Shown in pieces: positions 44,391 through 53,322 of a stretch of 64,000 nt of DNA. The notes beneath the pieces were generated by a model. That model was not told the DNA's origin, did not search any database, and saw only the letters and a list, made by a program, of their open reading frames with translations. Source of the DNA: Pseudorhizobium banfieldiae (GTDB lineage Bacteria; Pseudomonadota; Alphaproteobacteria; Rhizobiales; Rhizobiaceae). Positions within the stretch are counted from its first letter, which is position 1. Each line of letters opens with the position of its first letter. Location: the NCBI RefSeq assembly GCF_000967425.1, contig NZ_FO082820.1, positions 1,612,001 to 1,676,000 of the forward strand, read 5' to 3'. The position numbers were made by a program, and so were the translations under genes.

Positions 44391-45322
44391 TCAAGACCGG
44401 GTTGCCGGTCGCGGGCCAGCAGAAGCGGACCGTCGAGATCGGCATAGTCGACGTCCTGCGCCAGCAGTGCCGCCGGCGCCATTGCAAGCGACGTACCGAC
44501 CATGCAGCCAACCATGATCCCAAGACCGAGCCGCCTGGCTTCCGCCTTCATGTGCAGCGCCTCGGTCAGTCCGCCGGTCTTGTCAAGCTTGATGTTCACC
44601 GCATCGTATCGGTCGCGAAGGCCGACAAGGTCCGCGGTGGCGTGGACGCTCTCGTCGGCACAGATGGGCACCAGCCTTTGGGTCCGTGCCAGCAACGCAT
44701 CTTCTCCAGCAGGCAGGGGTTGTTCGATCAGGTCGATTCGCATCTCCTGGGCGACGTGGAGATGCTCCTCGAGGTTCTGCTCCGTCCATCCCTCGTTGGC
44801 ATCGACGATGATGCGGCTTGCCGGTGCCGCCTCCCGCACCGCCCGCATCCGGGACGTGTCGTCAGTCGTCCCCAGCTTGACTTTGAGCAGCGGCCGCTGG
44901 GCGTTGTGCGCAGCCGCCGCGGCCATGGCATCCGGTTCGGCGAGCGACAGCGTGAAGGCCGTCGTGATCGGATGCGGCACGACGCCGAGCCTTTCGGCGA
45001 CCGGGGTTCCAGTCAGCTTGGCCTCCAGGTCCCAAAGTGCGCAATCGACGGCGTTGCGCGCCGCGCCAGGCTTCATCAGCGACTGGATCTCGATTCGGTT
45101 CGCGCCCGCAGCGATCGCGGGCCTGACCGCAAGGATGTCAGCGAGGACCTGTTCCACCGTTTCGCCGTAGCGCCGGTAAGGGACGCATTCGCCCCGGCCG
45201 GACAAGCCGTCGGCGGAGATCGAGCAGGTGATGACCTCGGCTTCGGTCTTGGATCCGCGGGAGATCGTGAAGAGGCCGGCAATCGGGAAGGCTTCTATTG
45301 TGGCCTCAAGGTTACGGCGCAT
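44342..45322 (-). CDS. Dipeptide epimerase (L-Ala-D/L-Glu epimerase-like, enolase superfamily)
   Basis: A 326-residue enzyme of the muconate-lactonizing subgroup. LLKVKLG carries the general base Lys-x-Lys, RIIVDANEGW, DLIEQPLP and ICADESVH supply the metal-binding Asp/Glu set, and VNIKLDKTGGLTEA carries the second catalytic Lys. GLDYEGSTLFPPPSALWG at the end fits L-Ala-D/L-Glu epimerases, which recycle murein peptides. The N-terminal part includes ISRGSKTEAEVI as in this family. Its 3' end overlaps the MFS gene. Confidence 0.88.
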   Translation of the reverse strand: MRRNLEATIEAFPIAGLFTISRGSKTEAEVITCSISADGLSGRGECVPYRRYGETVEQVLADILAVRPAIAAGANRIEIQSLMKPGAARNAVDCALWDLEAKLTGTPVAERLGVVPHPITTAFTLSLAEPDAMAAAAAHNAQRPLLKVKLGTTDDTSRMRAVREAAPASRIIVDANEGWTEQNLEEHLHVAQEMRIDLIEQPLPAGEDALLARTQRLVPICADESVHATADLVGLRDRYDAVNIKLDKTGGLTEALHMKAEARRLGLGIMVGCMVGTSLAMAPAALLAQDVDYADLDGPLLLARDRQPGLDYEGSTLFPPPSALWG

Positions 45323-45433
45323 GCTTTTGAACGTCCCATAAGTGGTATTTCCAGACGGCCACGTTATATTGCCGCTCGTCTCACCCGATCAACCTGTCAT
45401 CGGCATTGCCGCGCCAATTGACGAAAGAAGCCA

Positions 45434-46594
45434 GTGCCGCCCCAGTCCCTCGAAATCAGCATCGCCGAGATGGCAGCCGAAGCGATGCCCGGGGGTGATG
45501 GCGAGCGATTCGTCGCGCGGGGTGACTGGCGCAACCACAGCATATCGGACGTGCTCGGCACGCTCGAGCGGCTCGAGAAGGCATCCGGGCGCGGAAGGGT
45601 GGATATCGACGTTTCCGGCGTACAGGCGATCGATACTGCTGGCGCCTGGCTGATCCGTCGCCTCATCAGTGCCAAGCAGGAGCAGGGACGCGAGGTCTCG
45701 CTGTCGGGGGCGCACGGTGCGATCGACGAGCTGATTGCAGTCCTGCCCGAAAAGGCTCCGGCGCCAACTGCATCACCCGGTCCGCGCGCCTCTCTCTTCG
45801 AACGCATCTTTGCGCCGATGGGCAAGCTCGTGAGCGAACTGGCCGGCGACGCAGTAGCCGCCATGCATATCCTCGGATCGGCGGTCCGGGGTGCTCAGAT
45901 GAAGCTTGGGCGCGGTGGCGGCGTTTCCCCTGCATCTGTCGTCAACCAGATCGACCACATGGGCGTCCGCGCGGTGCCGATCATCATGCTGATGTCCTTC
46001 CTGATCGGTGCCATCATTGCGCAGCAGGGAGCCTTCCAGCTGCGCTATTTCGGTGCCGAGATCTTTGTCGTCGACCTTGTGGGCATCCTGCAACTGCGCG
46101 AGATCGGCGTGCTTCTCACGGCGATCATGATCGCTGGCCGCTCCGGAAGCGCGATCACCGCCGAGATCGGCTCGATGAAGATGCGCGAGGAGATCGATGC
46201 GCTGACGGTCATCGGGCTCAACCCCGTCGGCGTTCTGATCTTTCCCCGCCTGGTCGCGCTGACGATCGTGTTGCCGCTGCTGACGATCATCGCGAATTTC
46301 TCGGCGCTGTACGGAGCCGCGGTTGTCGCGCTCACCTACTCGGGCATCACGTTCGATACCTTCCTGTCGCGTTTGCACGAGGCGATCGACCATACCTCGG
46401 TGGCGTCCGGCATGATCAAGGCGCCGTTCATGGCACTGGCAATCGGCATCGTCGCCGCCGTCGAAGGCATGAAGGTAGGGGGCAGCGCCGAGTCGCTCGG
46501 CCGCCACGTCACCGCGTCGGTAGTGAAGTCGATCTTCGCGGTGATCGTCATGGATGCCTTCTTCGCGATCTTCTACTCCGCGATCGACTTCTAG
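45434..46594 (+). CDS. mlaE: MlaE-type ABC permease with N-terminal STAS domain
   Basis: A 386-residue inner-membrane protein. Residues 1-110 are a STAS-like domain (DIDVSGVQAIDTAGAWLIRRL); residues 125-386 are the MlaE permease with VRAVPIIMLMSFLIGAIIAQ, LREIGVLLTAIMIAGRSGSA and FPRLVALTIVLPLLTI. It forms, with the ATPase, MCE protein and lipoprotein that follow, a phospholipid or hydrophobic-substrate transporter linking inner and outer membranes. Fusion of STAS to MlaE is common in alpha-proteobacteria. Start is GTG 45434. Confidence 0.93.
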   Translation: MPPQSLEISIAEMAAEAMPGGDGERFVARGDWRNHSISDVLGTLERLEKASGRGRVDIDVSGVQAIDTAGAWLIRRLISAKQEQGREVSLSGAHGAIDELIAVLPEKAPAPTASPGPRASLFERIFAPMGKLVSELAGDAVAAMHILGSAVRGAQMKLGRGGGVSPASVVNQIDHMGVRAVPIIMLMSFLIGAIIAQQGAFQLRYFGAEIFVVDLVGILQLREIGVLLTAIMIAGRSGSAITAEIGSMKMREEIDALTVIGLNPVGVLIFPRLVALTIVLPLLTIIANFSALYGAAVVALTYSGITFDTFLSRLHEAIDHTSVASGMIKAPFMALAIGIVAAVEGMKVGGSAESLGRHVTASVVKSIFAVIVMDAFFAIFYSAIDF

Positions 46595-46604
46595 GAGCGG
46601 CGGA

Positions 46605-47432
46605 GTGAGGGAAACGGATTTGCAGCAACAGGATCGACACGGCAGGCAGGTGGTACTGTCTGTCCGCGACGTGACCGTCGGCTTCGGCTCCAACATCGTG
46701 CTCGACAAGCTGAACCTCGACGTCTATCGCGGCGAGATCCTGGGGTTCGTCGGCGCCTCGGGCACAGGCAAATCCGTGCTGATGCGCACCGTGCTGCGGC
46801 TTCTGCCTCGCCGCTCCGGCAGCATAGAAATCCTCGGGGCGGACTACGACAGGGCCGACGAGCAGCAGCGGATGGCCCTCGACACGCGGCTTGGCGTGCT
46901 TTTCCAGCATGGCGCCCTGTTCTCCTCGCTGACGGTCAAGGAAAACATCCAGTTGCCGATGCGCGAATACCTCGACCTGCCGCAGGCGCTGATGGATGAG
47001 CTCGCCTACCTGAAGATCGAGATGGTGGGGCTCGCTCCGGACGCCGCCGACAAATATCCGTCCGAACTCTCCGGTGGCATGATCAAGAGAGCAGCATTGG
47101 CGCGGGCGCTGGCGCTCGATCCGGATCTCGTATTCCTGGACGAGCCGACATCCGGGCTCGACCCGATCGGGGCCGCGGATTTCGATATGCTGATTGCCCG
47201 GCTGCGCGATACGCTCGGTCTCACCGTCTACATGGTAACCCATGATCTCGACAGCCTTTTTTCCGTGTGCGACCGTATTGCAGTCCTCGGACAGAAGCGG
47301 GTATTGGTGGAAGGGACGCTGGAGGACATGTTCGCATTCGATGATCCGTGGGTTCAATCCTACTTCCGCGGCAAGCGTGCCCGTTCGGTCGTGAGACCGG
47401 ACGCACCTTCCGTGCATCCAGAAAAGAAGTGA
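46605..47432 (+). CDS. mlaF: MlaF-type ABC transporter ATPase
   Basis: A 275-residue ATPase with Walker A GASGTGKS, signature LSGGMIKRAALARAL, Walker B LVFLDEPTSGLDP and H-loop MVTHDLDSLF. TVKENIQLPMREY and the C-terminal extension (FDDPWVQSYFRG) are typical of MlaF. The start is GTG 46605 with GGAG 7 bases upstream; the open frame begins earlier at 46554 inside mlaE. Tight spacing on both sides places it in one operon. Confidence 0.93.
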   Translation: MRETDLQQQDRHGRQVVLSVRDVTVGFGSNIVLDKLNLDVYRGEILGFVGASGTGKSVLMRTVLRLLPRRSGSIEILGADYDRADEQQRMALDTRLGVLFQHGALFSSLTVKENIQLPMREYLDLPQALMDELAYLKIEMVGLAPDAADKYPSELSGGMIKRAALARALALDPDLVFLDEPTSGLDPIGAADFDMLIARLRDTLGLTVYMVTHDLDSLFSVCDRIAVLGQKRVLVEGTLEDMFAFDDPWVQSYFRGKRARSVVRPDAPSVHPEKK

Positions 47433-47441
47433 TCTGAGGCC

Positions 47442-48812
47442 ATGGAAACCAAAGCCAACTACGCGATCGTCGGGTTCTTCACCCTCCTGGTGATCGCTGC
47501 CGCCTTCGGATTTGTGTACTGGATGGCGCAATCGGGCCGCGGCGGACCGATGGCCGAATTGGCCATCCGCATTCCCGGCTCCGCAAACGGTTTGTCGGTC
47601 GGCTCGCCGGTCCGCTTCAACGGCATCCCGGTCGGCTCGGTGCGCAACCTCTCGATCGATCCGGACGATCCCCAGTATTCCATCGCCTTCACGGAAGTCC
47701 GCGCCGACGCGCCGGTCTACCCCTCAACACGCGCGGTTCTCGAAGTACAGGGCCTCACCGGAGCCGCCTATATCGAGTTGTCAGGCGGCAACAAGGGCGA
47801 GGAGAACATCCTGCAGAAGGCGATCGAGACAGAGCGGCCGGCCGTCCTCATCGCCGACCAGTCGAGCGTGACCAATCTGCTGGCGACCGCCGACAAGATC
47901 CTCGATCGGGCGAACCAGGCGATCGGCGACATCCAGGGCTTCGTCGCCGATTCTCGCGGGCCGCTCACCCAGACGATCCGAAACGCCGAGACATTCACGG
48001 CCTCGCTCAGCAACAATTCCGGTGCGATTGACGAGTTCCTGGGCAGCATGTCGACGCTTTCGGGCACATTCAACCGCGTTTCCGAGCGGCTGGATTCGAC
48101 GCTTGAGGCGGCTGAAGAACTGGTCCGGGCCGTCGATGCGGAGAAGGTCAATCAGGTCGTCTCGAACGCCGAGCGGACCACGCGGAACATCGCCAACGCG
48201 TCGGACAATCTGGATGAGATCGCCCAGAGCGTCCGCGACGCCGCGTCTGGTTTCCAGCGTGCCACCGAGGACGCCCAGTCGGTTCTGAGACGTGCGGACC
48301 AACTGATGGCGGCGATCGACACGCAGAACATCGGCACGGCCGTCAACAACATCACCGCCGCCAGCGAGGATGCTCGAACGGCAATCTCGTCCGCCCGCGG
48401 CATCGTCGATGATGTCGCCGCCCGCCGGGAGGATATCGATCGGGCGATCGGCGATTTCACCGATCTTGCCCAGAAGCTCAACAACGCGTCGAACCGCGTC
48501 GATGGAATCCTCGCCAAGGTGGATGGCCTCCTGACGAGTGACGACTCCGAATCGCTGTTCGCCGAAGCGCGGCGCACGCTCGAGTCGTTCCGCACCGTTG
48601 CGGACAACATCAACGCGCGGGTGGGGCCGATTGCCGACAACCTCCAGCGATTTTCCGCCTCGGGCTTGCGCGATATCCAGACCCTGGTGGACGACACCAG
48701 ACGGACAGTCCGCAGCCTGAACGATACCATCAGCAATTTCGACGAGAACCCGCAGCGGATCATCTTCGGCGGGGAAACGGTGAAGCAATATGACGGCAGG
48801 ACGCGTCGATAG
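47442..48812 (+). CDS. mlaD: MlaD/MCE-family periplasmic lipid-binding protein
   Basis: A 456-residue protein with one N-terminal anchor (ETKANYAIVGFFTLLVIAAAFGFVYW), an MCE domain (IPGSANGLSVGSPVRFNGIPVGSV, LEVQGLTGAAYIELSGG) and a long helical region of about 300 residues (TNLLATADKILDRANQAIGD, then many Asn/Asp/Ala heptads). The helices probably form a coiled barrel carrying lipid across the periplasm, as in long MCE proteins. It overlaps the lipoprotein frame slightly. Length exceeds E. coli MlaD (about 180 residues) but is normal for rhizobial members. Confidence 0.93.
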   Translation: METKANYAIVGFFTLLVIAAAFGFVYWMAQSGRGGPMAELAIRIPGSANGLSVGSPVRFNGIPVGSVRNLSIDPDDPQYSIAFTEVRADAPVYPSTRAVLEVQGLTGAAYIELSGGNKGEENILQKAIETERPAVLIADQSSVTNLLATADKILDRANQAIGDIQGFVADSRGPLTQTIRNAETFTASLSNNSGAIDEFLGSMSTLSGTFNRVSERLDSTLEAAEELVRAVDAEKVNQVVSNAERTTRNIANASDNLDEIAQSVRDAASGFQRATEDAQSVLRRADQLMAAIDTQNIGTAVNNITAASEDARTAISSARGIVDDVAARREDIDRAIGDFTDLAQKLNNASNRVDGILAKVDGLLTSDDSESLFAEARRTLESFRTVADNINARVGPIADNLQRFSASGLRDIQTLVDDTRRTVRSLNDTISNFDENPQRIIFGGETVKQYDGRTRR

Positions 48813-48825
48813 GAGCGAAGTTCGC

Positions 48826-49407
48826 ATGACCTGGAAGCATTGGGCGGTCCTGCCACTGGTGGCACTTCTAGCCGCCGGCTGTGGATCGAAGGCCAGCAAT
48901 GACACCTTCGACCTGTCGATAACTCCTGCAAGCACGGGCCCGGCGGCGCGCGGGCGCCAGATCCTCGTTCCCGAGCCGACGGCGCTGAAATCGCTGGACA
49001 GCGAGCAGGTTGTGGTTCGTGTTTCCCAGGCAGAGATCCAGTACCTTGCGAAGTCGCAATGGGGCGATCGTCTGCCACGCATGGTCCAGTCCAAGCTAGT
49101 GGAGGCCTTCGAGAACAGCGGCCGGCTGGGCGGCGTCGGCAAGCCAGGGCAGGGACTGGCCATCGACTACCAGATCGTCACCGATATCCGCACCTTCGAA
49201 GTCGATACCAGCGGCCCCGACGTGGCGAATGTCGAGATCTCGGTGAAGATCCTCAACGACCGTAACGGCACCGTACGGGCTCAACAGGTCTTTGCGGGAA
49301 GCGTGCCGGTGTCGGGATCAGAGAACCGAGACTTCATTGCCGCTCTTGACCGGGCATTCGCCAAGGTCGGCGCGGAGATCGTCGAGTGGTCGCTGCGCGT
49401 CATGTGA
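48826..49407 (+). CDS. ABC-type transport auxiliary lipoprotein (PqiC-like)
   Basis: A 193-residue lipoprotein with signal peptide MTWKHWAVLPLVALLAAGC (lipobox LAAGC). The mature domain (DLSITPAST, SKLVEAFENSGRLGGVGKPG, IDYQIVTDIRTFEVDT) fits the ABC-type transport auxiliary component family (LptE/PqiC-like) that accompanies MCE systems. It is probably anchored in the outer membrane and completes the Mla-type operon. Start 48826 is preferred over 48790 because AGGAG precedes it and the signal peptide follows directly. Confidence 0.88.
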   Translation: MTWKHWAVLPLVALLAAGCGSKASNDTFDLSITPASTGPAARGRQILVPEPTALKSLDSEQVVVRVSQAEIQYLAKSQWGDRLPRMVQSKLVEAFENSGRLGGVGKPGQGLAIDYQIVTDIRTFEVDTSGPDVANVEISVKILNDRNGTVRAQQVFAGSVPVSGSENRDFIAALDRAFAKVGAEIVEWSLRVM

Positions 49408-49531
49408 TCGGCGAGCCTTCGGGTGGACCGCCCAAGGCGCATCAACTGTAAGCAGCAACTGTCAACGCCTCGGCGATCTTCGGGGCGGCGCCAGTATCTG
49501 AATTGAGCGATCGGGTGCTGAAGGTGGAGCC

Positions 49532-49804
49532 TCAATCCTCCAGGCTGCGATAAGCGGCCTGGACCTGAGCAAGCGTTGCCTGCTGACCCATGCGGTAATT
49601 CGGAGCAAGCAGATCGAAATCGACAGTGGATGCCGGGATCAACTGGTCGACCGTTGTGTCACCCGTCTTGGCACGGAGATTTCCCCGATCCGCGATAACC
49701 CTGGCATCCTGGGCCTCGTCCTTGGCCGACAGACGGCGCGCAGGCTTCAACGCATCTGCTGCGTAAGCCGCCGTGTTCGCCGAGACTGAAACAACCAGGG
49801 TCAT
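49532..49804 (-). CDS. Small exported protein, unknown
   Basis: A 90-residue protein, not assigned to a family. The first 16 residues (MTLVVSVSANTAAYAA) look like a short signal peptide. The mature part is polar with SAKDEAQDARVIADRG and ends QATLAQVQAAYRSLED. It lies convergent with the Mla lipoprotein gene across a 124-base gap in which nothing else was seen. A weak stress-promoter match lies upstream (49832-49857). Confidence 0.55.
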   Translation of the reverse strand: MTLVVSVSANTAAYAADALKPARRLSAKDEAQDARVIADRGNLRAKTGDTTVDQLIPASTVDFDLLAPNYRMGQQATLAQVQAAYRSLED

Positions 49805-49831
49805 GTGAGTTTATCCACTGCTCCAGCCTAG

Positions 49832-49857
49832 AATCTAATGGGGGGTGGCTTGGTTCC
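49832..49857 (-). promoter_or_regulatory. Weak EcfG/RpoE2-like promoter match
   Basis: On the minus strand, GGAAC (49857-49853) is followed 19 bases later by TT, fitting the looser GGAAC-N18/19-TT form but with GATT instead of CGTT. The expected start is about 20 bases before the small-protein ATG. Confidence 0.35.
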
Positions 49858-49924
49858 CTGTTAAGGAATTCGTTAGGGTTTTAATCATTGCTCGTTTTCC
49901 TGTCCTTTTTCGGATCGCCTGTTG

Positions 49925-50302
49925 ATGCTGCATCTGCTTCTCGTCGCCGCCGGCGGCGCCACCGGCTCCGTTCTCCGCTACCTGGTCGGACACTGGAGCA
50001 TTCGCCTGCTGGGCCCGTCGTTTCCGTGGGGCACCCTGATCGTGAACGTGTTGGGCTCTTTTGCCATCGGTCTCCTGGCCGAACTGATCTCCCGAAAGCT
50101 GGACGCCTCCTTGGAGATGCGTCTGTTGCTGGTGACGGGCTTCCTTGGCGGCTTCACCACCTTTTCCGCCTTCTCGCTTGATGCCCTCGTCCTTTTCGAG
50201 CGCGGTGCGACGGGAGCGGCCGTCGCCTATATCCTCGGCAGCGTCGGGCTCTCGCTGGCGGCGGTGATGGGCGGGCTGGCGCTTGGTCGGTCGATGTTCT
50301 AA
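49925..50302 (+). CDS. crcB: Fluoride channel CrcB/Fluc
   Basis: A 125-residue inner-membrane protein with four helices. GGATGSVLRYLVGHW, GTLIVNVLGSFAIGLL and TGFLGGFTTFSAFSLDALVL are the Fluc signatures; the last carries the conserved Phe-box and pore Ser/Thr residues. It exports fluoride as a dual-topology dimer. No fluoride riboswitch pattern was seen in the preceding 120 bases. Start ATG 49925 has no clear ribosome site. It begins the crcB-rluA-HAD-ATP12 cluster, a common rhizobial order. Confidence 0.93.
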   Translation: MLHLLLVAAGGATGSVLRYLVGHWSIRLLGPSFPWGTLIVNVLGSFAIGLLAELISRKLDASLEMRLLLVTGFLGGFTTFSAFSLDALVLFERGATGAAVAYILGSVGLSLAAVMGGLALGRSMF

Positions 50303-50337
50303 AGACCGGTCAAACCGAAGAAGAACGAAAGAACATC

Positions 50338-51327
50338 ATGGCAGGCATCGAGCACATCCGCGTTGAGGCGGACGAAGCGGGCATGCGCCTGGACCGTTGG
50401 TTCAAGGTCCATTATCCCGGTCTCGGCTTTGGCGCGCTGCAGAAACTGCTGCGCTCGGGCCAGGTGCGTGTCGATGGGGGGCGGGTGAAATCCGACGCCC
50501 GTGTCCAGCCTGGACAGACGGTGCGGGTCCCGCCGCTGGATGTCGATACGAAGAAGGCCGGCCCCATCGCCGGCAAGGATCTGAAGCATTCCAGCGACTA
50601 CGAGCTGTTGCAGCGCATGGTGTTGCACGAGGATGACAAGGTGATCGTCCTCAACAAGCCGGCGGGCTTGGCGGTCCAGGGTGGCTCCGGCGTCACGCGT
50701 CACATCGACCAGATGCTGGATGCATGGACCAGTCCGAAGGGGGAGAAGCCGCGCCTCGTCCATCGCCTGGACCGTGACACCTCCGGCGTGCTGGTGATTG
50801 CCCGCACGCGCGGGGCGGCGCAAAAGCTGACGGCTGCGTTTCGCGAACGCGACACCAAGAAGACCTATTGGGCCCTGGTGAAGGGTGTGCCGCGCAAGCA
50901 CGAGGACAAGATCTCGACCTGGCTCGTCAAGGAGCAGACGCCGGACGGCGATCGCATGCGGATCGCCAAGCACGGGGAGGCCGGCGCCGACCATGCGGTT
51001 TCCTTCTACCGCGTACTGGAAACGGCCGCACAGACCATGGCCTGGCTGGAGATGGAGCCCTATACCGGCAGAACGCATCAGCTGCGCGTCCATGCCCTGC
51101 ATATCGGGCACCCGATCATCGGCGATCCGAAATATTTCGATGACGACATCAACTGGCCGTTCCCCGGCGGTATCCAGAAGCGGCTGCACCTGCATGCCCG
51201 CCATATCGACATCCCGCATCCCTCCGGAGGGCGTCTGAAGGTGACGGCACCGCTGCCGCCGCATATGGTCCAGAGCTGGAACCTGCTCGGCTTCGACCTG
51301 GAGAGCGGCGGGAGTGCCGACGAATGA
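50338..51327 (+). CDS. RluA-family pseudouridine synthase (RluC-like)
   Basis: A 329-residue RNA-modifying enzyme. Residues 5-75 form an S4 domain (MRLDRWFKVHYPGLGFGALQKLLRSG). The synthase domain has LVHRLDRDTSGVLVIARTRGAA with the catalytic Asp in HRLDRDTSG, KTYWALVKG and TGRTHQLRVHALHIGHPIIGD. S4 plus RluA domain is typical of RluC, which modifies 23S rRNA; the exact positions are not provable here. Overlaps the HAD gene start by four bases. Confidence 0.92.
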   Translation: MAGIEHIRVEADEAGMRLDRWFKVHYPGLGFGALQKLLRSGQVRVDGGRVKSDARVQPGQTVRVPPLDVDTKKAGPIAGKDLKHSSDYELLQRMVLHEDDKVIVLNKPAGLAVQGGSGVTRHIDQMLDAWTSPKGEKPRLVHRLDRDTSGVLVIARTRGAAQKLTAAFRERDTKKTYWALVKGVPRKHEDKISTWLVKEQTPDGDRMRIAKHGEAGADHAVSFYRVLETAAQTMAWLEMEPYTGRTHQLRVHALHIGHPIIGDPKYFDDDINWPFPGGIQKRLHLHARHIDIPHPSGGRLKVTAPLPPHMVQSWNLLGFDLESGGSADE

Positions 51328-51977
51328 AACTCATCCTCTTTGATTGCGACGGCACTCTGGTCGACAGCGTGTCGCTGATCCACGAGACGATGCGCCGGAC
51401 CTTCCTGCATTTCGACAAGCCGGAGCCGAGGGTGGAGGCGACGAAGGCGATCATCGGCCTGACACTCGATATTGCCATTGCACGTATGCTGGGGCGCCCG
51501 CATGCGGGCGACGAGGAAGTGGCGATGATGGCCTATTACAAGTCGCTGTTTTCCGAGGTGCGACGGGACCTCGATTTCCGCGAACCGTTGTTCCCGGGCA
51601 TCCGGGAGTTGGTCGATAAGATCGGGCCGCGAGACGATCTGCTCATCGGGGCCGTCACGGGCAAGTCTCGCCGCGGACTGGATCTCATCATGGAGACGCA
51701 CGGGTTCGGCAAGTACTTCGTGGTGTCTCGAACGGCGGACGACTGCCCCTCCAAGCCGCATCCCGCAATGGTGACGGAATGCTGCGACGAGACGGGGATG
51801 GTACCGGGCATGACGATGGTCATCGGTGATGCCGTCTACGACATTCAGATGGCGAAAGCGGCCGGTGCCACGGCCATCGGGGTCTCCTGGGGCTATGCGT
51901 CCGTCGAGGATCTCTGGAACGCCGGAGCAGATGCGGTCGTTGACCACCCGAACGAGTTGCTGGCCCATATCGGCTGA
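51324..51977 (+). CDS. HAD-superfamily phosphatase (subfamily IA)
   Basis: A 217-residue cytosolic hydrolase. LILFDCDGTLVDSVSLIHETM is motif I with both catalytic Asp residues; VTGKSRRGLDLIM gives motif II, SKPHPAMV motif III and MVIGDAVYDIQMAKAAG motif IV. Cap region is helical (class C1). Substrate unknown, phosphoglycolate-like phosphatases are relatives. Start overlaps the pseudouridine synthase stop (ATGA), so the two are coupled. Confidence 0.9.
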   Translation: MKLILFDCDGTLVDSVSLIHETMRRTFLHFDKPEPRVEATKAIIGLTLDIAIARMLGRPHAGDEEVAMMAYYKSLFSEVRRDLDFREPLFPGIRELVDKIGPRDDLLIGAVTGKSRRGLDLIMETHGFGKYFVVSRTADDCPSKPHPAMVTECCDETGMVPGMTMVIGDAVYDIQMAKAAGATAIGVSWGYASVEDLWNAGADAVVDHPNELLAHIG

Positions 51978-51985
51978 GGTTTCTG

Positions 51986-52774
51986 ATGCGAGACGAGTTC
52001 AACGATCTTGAAGGGACGAGCCATCCGGATCCAACCCGGCGTGCGCAGATCCAGATGAAGCGACCCCTGCCGAAGCGCTTCTACAAGCAGGTCTCCGTCG
52101 GCGAGGATGAAGGTGGCTATGCCATCCTGCTCGACGGCCGGCCGGTGCGTACCCCGGCAAAGAACCCGCTGATAGCGCCCACCGCAGCGCTTGCCGAACT
52201 GATGCGGGTCGAGTGGGATGCGCAGGACGAGTTTGTCGATCCGCAGACCATGCCAGTCACGAAACTGGTGAATACCGCGATTGACGGTGTGGCACTCGAT
52301 CCGCAGGCGGTTTTTGAGGATATTCTGCGTTTTTCGGCCAGCGACCTGCTGTGCTACCGCGCCGATGCTCCGGAGGAGCTGGTGGCGCGGCAATGCGAGC
52401 GATGGGATCCGTTGATCGACTGGGCGGCCAGTGAGCTGGGCGCACGCTTCATCCTGATTGAGGGTATCATGCCGCAGGAGCAGCCACGCGAAGCGACCAG
52501 TGCGTTCGCGGTCACGCTGCGAAAGTACGACTCGCCGATTGAACTCGCCTGTCTCCATACGGTGACCACCCTGACCGGCTCTGCGATACTTGCCCTGGCC
52601 TTCGCGGAAGGTCGTCTTTCCGCAGAAGAGGCCTGGTCGCTCGCCCATCTCGACGAGGACTGGACGGAAGAGCACTGGGGCGTAGATGCGGAGGCCAGTC
52701 TGCGTCGCGAGCGGCGCCATGAAGAATTCGGCGCGTCTGTAGCAGCCTTCGAGAGCCTTCGGCAGCCGGCTTAA
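51986..52774 (+). CDS. ATP12-family chaperone
   Basis: A 262-residue protein of the ATP12 family, alpha-proteobacterial relatives of the mitochondrial F1-ATPase assembly factor that binds the alpha subunit. MKRPLPKRFYKQVSVGEDEGGYAILLDGRPVRTPAKNPLIAP and EWDAQDEFVDPQTMPVTKLVNTAID are characteristic, as is CYRADAPEELVARQCERWDPL. It is the last gene of the crcB cluster, 8 bases after the HAD gene. Confidence 0.92.
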   Translation: MRDEFNDLEGTSHPDPTRRAQIQMKRPLPKRFYKQVSVGEDEGGYAILLDGRPVRTPAKNPLIAPTAALAELMRVEWDAQDEFVDPQTMPVTKLVNTAIDGVALDPQAVFEDILRFSASDLLCYRADAPEELVARQCERWDPLIDWAASELGARFILIEGIMPQEQPREATSAFAVTLRKYDSPIELACLHTVTTLTGSAILALAFAEGRLSAEEAWSLAHLDEDWTEEHWGVDAEASLRRERRHEEFGASVAAFESLRQPA

Positions 52775-52827
52775 GCCTTCGCTAACTGCGGCCACGGATG
52801 ATCCCGGGAGTTTTTCCGGGATGATCC

Positions 52828-53322
52828 ATGTCTGTCCGCCCACTTGCGCTCTCCATTCTTCTGGTGACCCTGCCGCTGCTGATGTCGTTCCGGCTGCAGC
52901 CGGCGGCGGCCGAGCGCGAGGCGCTGCTCTACGACGTGCGGGCGGCCTTCGTCACGGCGAGGGAAGATGTCCCGGCGCTGCTGGTGACGGAGACGGACAG
53001 GCTGGTGAACGACGCGATCCTGACAACAGTGCGCGGCCGCGTTCTCCCCCGCACCATCCTGGCGATTCGCGTCGAACACCACAAAGCGGTCCCGGCCTTG
53101 CTTGGCGGAAAGCGCGAGGCGACAGTCACGGTCGAAGCAGTCGCGGTTGCGAACGGAGTGGCGATTGCGGAGGGGACATTCACCACGTCCGTCTTCTCCC
53201 TCCGGCGTGAATCCCTTGAACTGCTGCTGGCGGAGAAGATTGCGGCTCGCATCGCGAGCGAGTTTCGCCTGACCCGTGAAGGGCCGGCGACACTCGCCAC
53301 GGCGCTCTTTGCCGCCCCCTAG
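52828..53322 (+). CDS. Small exported protein, unknown
   Basis: A 164-residue protein with a signal peptide (MSVRPLALSILLVTLPLLMS, cleaved near AAA). The mature part is alpha/beta with AAFVTAREDVPALLVTETDR and a helical end LLLAEKIAARIASEF. No family recognised. A 7-base hairpin (52801-52807 with 52816-52822) ends just before the start codon. The stop overlaps the convergent guanidinium exporter gene by four bases. Confidence 0.7.
   Translation: MSVRPLALSILLVTLPLLMSFRLQPAAAEREALLYDVRAAFVTAREDVPALLVTETDRLVNDAILTTVRGRVLPRTILAIRVEHHKAVPALLGGKREATVTVEAVAVANGVAIAEGTFTTSVFSLRRESLELLLAEKIAARIASEFRLTREGPATLATALFAAP

Noticed and set aside
49805..49924. Fluoride riboswitch before crcB
   Set aside because: The conserved GGNGATGG and downstream pairing elements were not found in this 120-base region.
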